A DNA stretch of 60,744 bases from Clostridiales bacterium oral taxon 876 str. F0540. Lineage in GTDB: Bacteria > Bacillota > Clostridia > Clostridiales > Clostridiaceae. Shown here piece after piece: positions 60,030 to 60,744 of the stretch; the stretch's first letter is position 1; each line of letters begins with the position of its first letter. The DNA is taken from NCBI GenBank assembly GCA_000466585.1, contig KE993485.1, positions 1 to 60,744 on the forward strand, in the 5' to 3' direction. Position numbers and translations under genes: made by a program. The notes under the pieces are model-generated. The model had not been told where the DNA came from. It did not search any database and was given only the letters and a program-made list of their open reading frames with translations.

Positions 60030-60677
60030 ATGAGATTTTTTCTAGATACAGCTAATATAGAACATATAAGAGAAGCTAATGAAATGGGAGTAATATGCGG
60101 GGTTACTACAAACCCTTCCTTAGTTGCTAAAGAGGGAAGAGACTTTAATGAAGTTTTAAAGGAAATTACTCAAATAGTTGATGGACCAATAAGCGGAGAA
60201 GTTATAAGCGAAGACGCTCAAGGAATGATAAAAGAAGGAAGAGAGATTGCAGCAATTCATAAAAACATGATTGTAAAAATTCCTATGACAGGCGAAGGAT
60301 TAAAGGCATGTAAGGTTCTATCAAAAGAAGGAATAAAGACAAATGTAACTTTAATTTTCTCAGCAGCACAGGCACTTCTTGCAGCTAATGCAGGAGCAAC
60401 CTATGTAAGCCCATTTTTAGGAAGATTAGATGATATTTCAATGGACGGAATGGATTTAGTAAGAACAATAGCAGACATATTTGCAATTCACGGAATAGAA
60501 ACACAGATAATCGCAGCAAGCGTAAGAAACCCAATTCATGTTATTGAAGCTGCTAAGGCCGGAGCAGATATAGCAACAATACCATATAACTTAGTTACTC
60601 AAATGCTAAAGCACCCTTTAACTGATCAAGGCCTAGAAAAGTTTAAGGCAGATTGGGCAGCAGCTTTCGGTAAATAG
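60030..60677 (+). CDS. Fructose-6-phosphate aldolase/transaldolase (TalC type)
   Basis: Cytosolic class I aldolase family enzyme of 215 aa. MRFFLDTANIEHIREA opens the barrel, GVTTNPSLVAKEG and the Schiff-base Lys in IVKIPMTGEG are present, with TNVTLIFSAAQALLAANAGATYVSPFLGR and IIAASVRNPIHVIEAAKAGAD. The length matches the short TalC/FsaA group. In Gram-positives these usually act as true transaldolases of the pentose phosphate pathway. It lies after a nucleoside operon that generates pentose 5-phosphates. AAAGGAAG precedes the ATG. Confidence 0.92.
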   Translation: MRFFLDTANIEHIREANEMGVICGVTTNPSLVAKEGRDFNEVLKEITQIVDGPISGEVISEDAQGMIKEGREIAAIHKNMIVKIPMTGEGLKACKVLSKEGIKTNVTLIFSAAQALLAANAGATYVSPFLGRLDDISMDGMDLVRTIADIFAIHGIETQIIAASVRNPIHVIEAAKAGADIATIPYNLVTQMLKHPLTDQGLEKFKADWAAAFGK

Positions 60678-60694
60678 TGTTAAACAAATTAAAG

Positions 60695-60744
60695 GGAGGT
60701 TGAAGTCCTGAATGGACTTCGACGGGTAATCTATGAGCGGAGCG
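60695..60744 (+). repeat. Left end of an SD-flanked double-hairpin repeat, cut by the window edge
   Basis: GGAGG (60695-60699), hairpin 1 with arms TTGAAGTCC / GGACTTCGA around TGAAT (60700-60722) and the start of hairpin 2 (GGGTAATC, then GAGCGGAGCG) are visible. By comparison with 56126-56215 another 40 bp should follow, ending in an AAAGGAGG. Confidence 0.85.

Overview
The window is a low-GC (strongly AT-rich) chromosomal segment that looks like a Clostridium or close relative. The signs are strong AGGAGG-type Shine-Dalgarno sites, many TTG/GTG starts, clostridial protein families (DUF3231, DUF3888, YjdF, BMP-type nucleoside uptake), T-tailed hairpin terminators and an overwhelmingly anaerobe-like gene set. 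No rRNA, tRNA or CRISPR array is visible. About 56 intact genes are supported, two of them too short for ordinary ORF calling.

Layout. 1-8.5 kb: class A penicillin-binding protein, a DUF2249 protein, a drug-efflux-like MFS gene with an operator-like palindrome in its promoter, an ECF sigma/anti-sigma pair (minus strand) and a divergent DUF4173 membrane-protein operon. 8.5-13.0 kb: an accessory island bounded by a 180-bp direct repeat (the 3' end of the 7960-8478 gene and its terminator). It holds a decayed IS5/IS1182-type transposase, three secreted-protein genes (DUF3888, BNR-propeller, 3D-like barrel) and a decayed, possibly IS66-like, remnant. 13.2-18.4 kb: a transaldolase plus ascorbate-type PTS operon (EIIA, EIIB, EIIC) and its PRD regulator. 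18.4-23.0 kb: an NAD-salvage operon (NrtR-like regulator, PRPP synthetase, nicotinamidase, NadV, NadE) with a 21-bp operator at the transcription start. 23-33 kb: small genes including msrA and yjdF (the latter behind a yjdF-type riboswitch), a hydroxyacid dehydrogenase, a Dus enzyme, a KimA-like K+ importer and a small gene under a LexA-type SOS box. 32.7-43 kb: queG, DUF3231, threonine aldolase, a chemoreceptor, SulP, a monooxygenase, msrB, a short UvrC-like nuclease, a membrane protein and YbaK. 43-50 kb: a SWIM/SNF2 helicase, an orphan histidine kinase, an MFS/TetR operon with a 40-bp operator, and PspC. 50.2-60.7 kb: a GntR regulator divergent from a nucleoside uptake and salvage operon (udp, deoB, a YczE-like protein, deoD, a BMP lipoprotein, an ABC ATPase and two permeases), then a second transaldolase.

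The most unusual signal is a family of roughly 90-bp double-hairpin repeats. They sit directly in front of start codons, always in the gene's orientation, carry GGAGG at both ends, and supply the ribosome-binding site of the downstream gene. Copies or parts precede the penicillin-binding protein, the anti-sigma factor (two units), the hydroxyacid dehydrogenase (three units, one decayed), dus (decayed) and the nucleoside ABC ATPase, and one starts at the right edge. Stem sequences differ between copies but change in compensating pairs, so the fold is what is conserved. In the sigma/anti-sigma operon the repeat also encodes the last residues and stop codon of the sigma factor. Two further structured leaders (upstream of the cupin gene and of the KimA-like gene) match no riboswitch class I can name.
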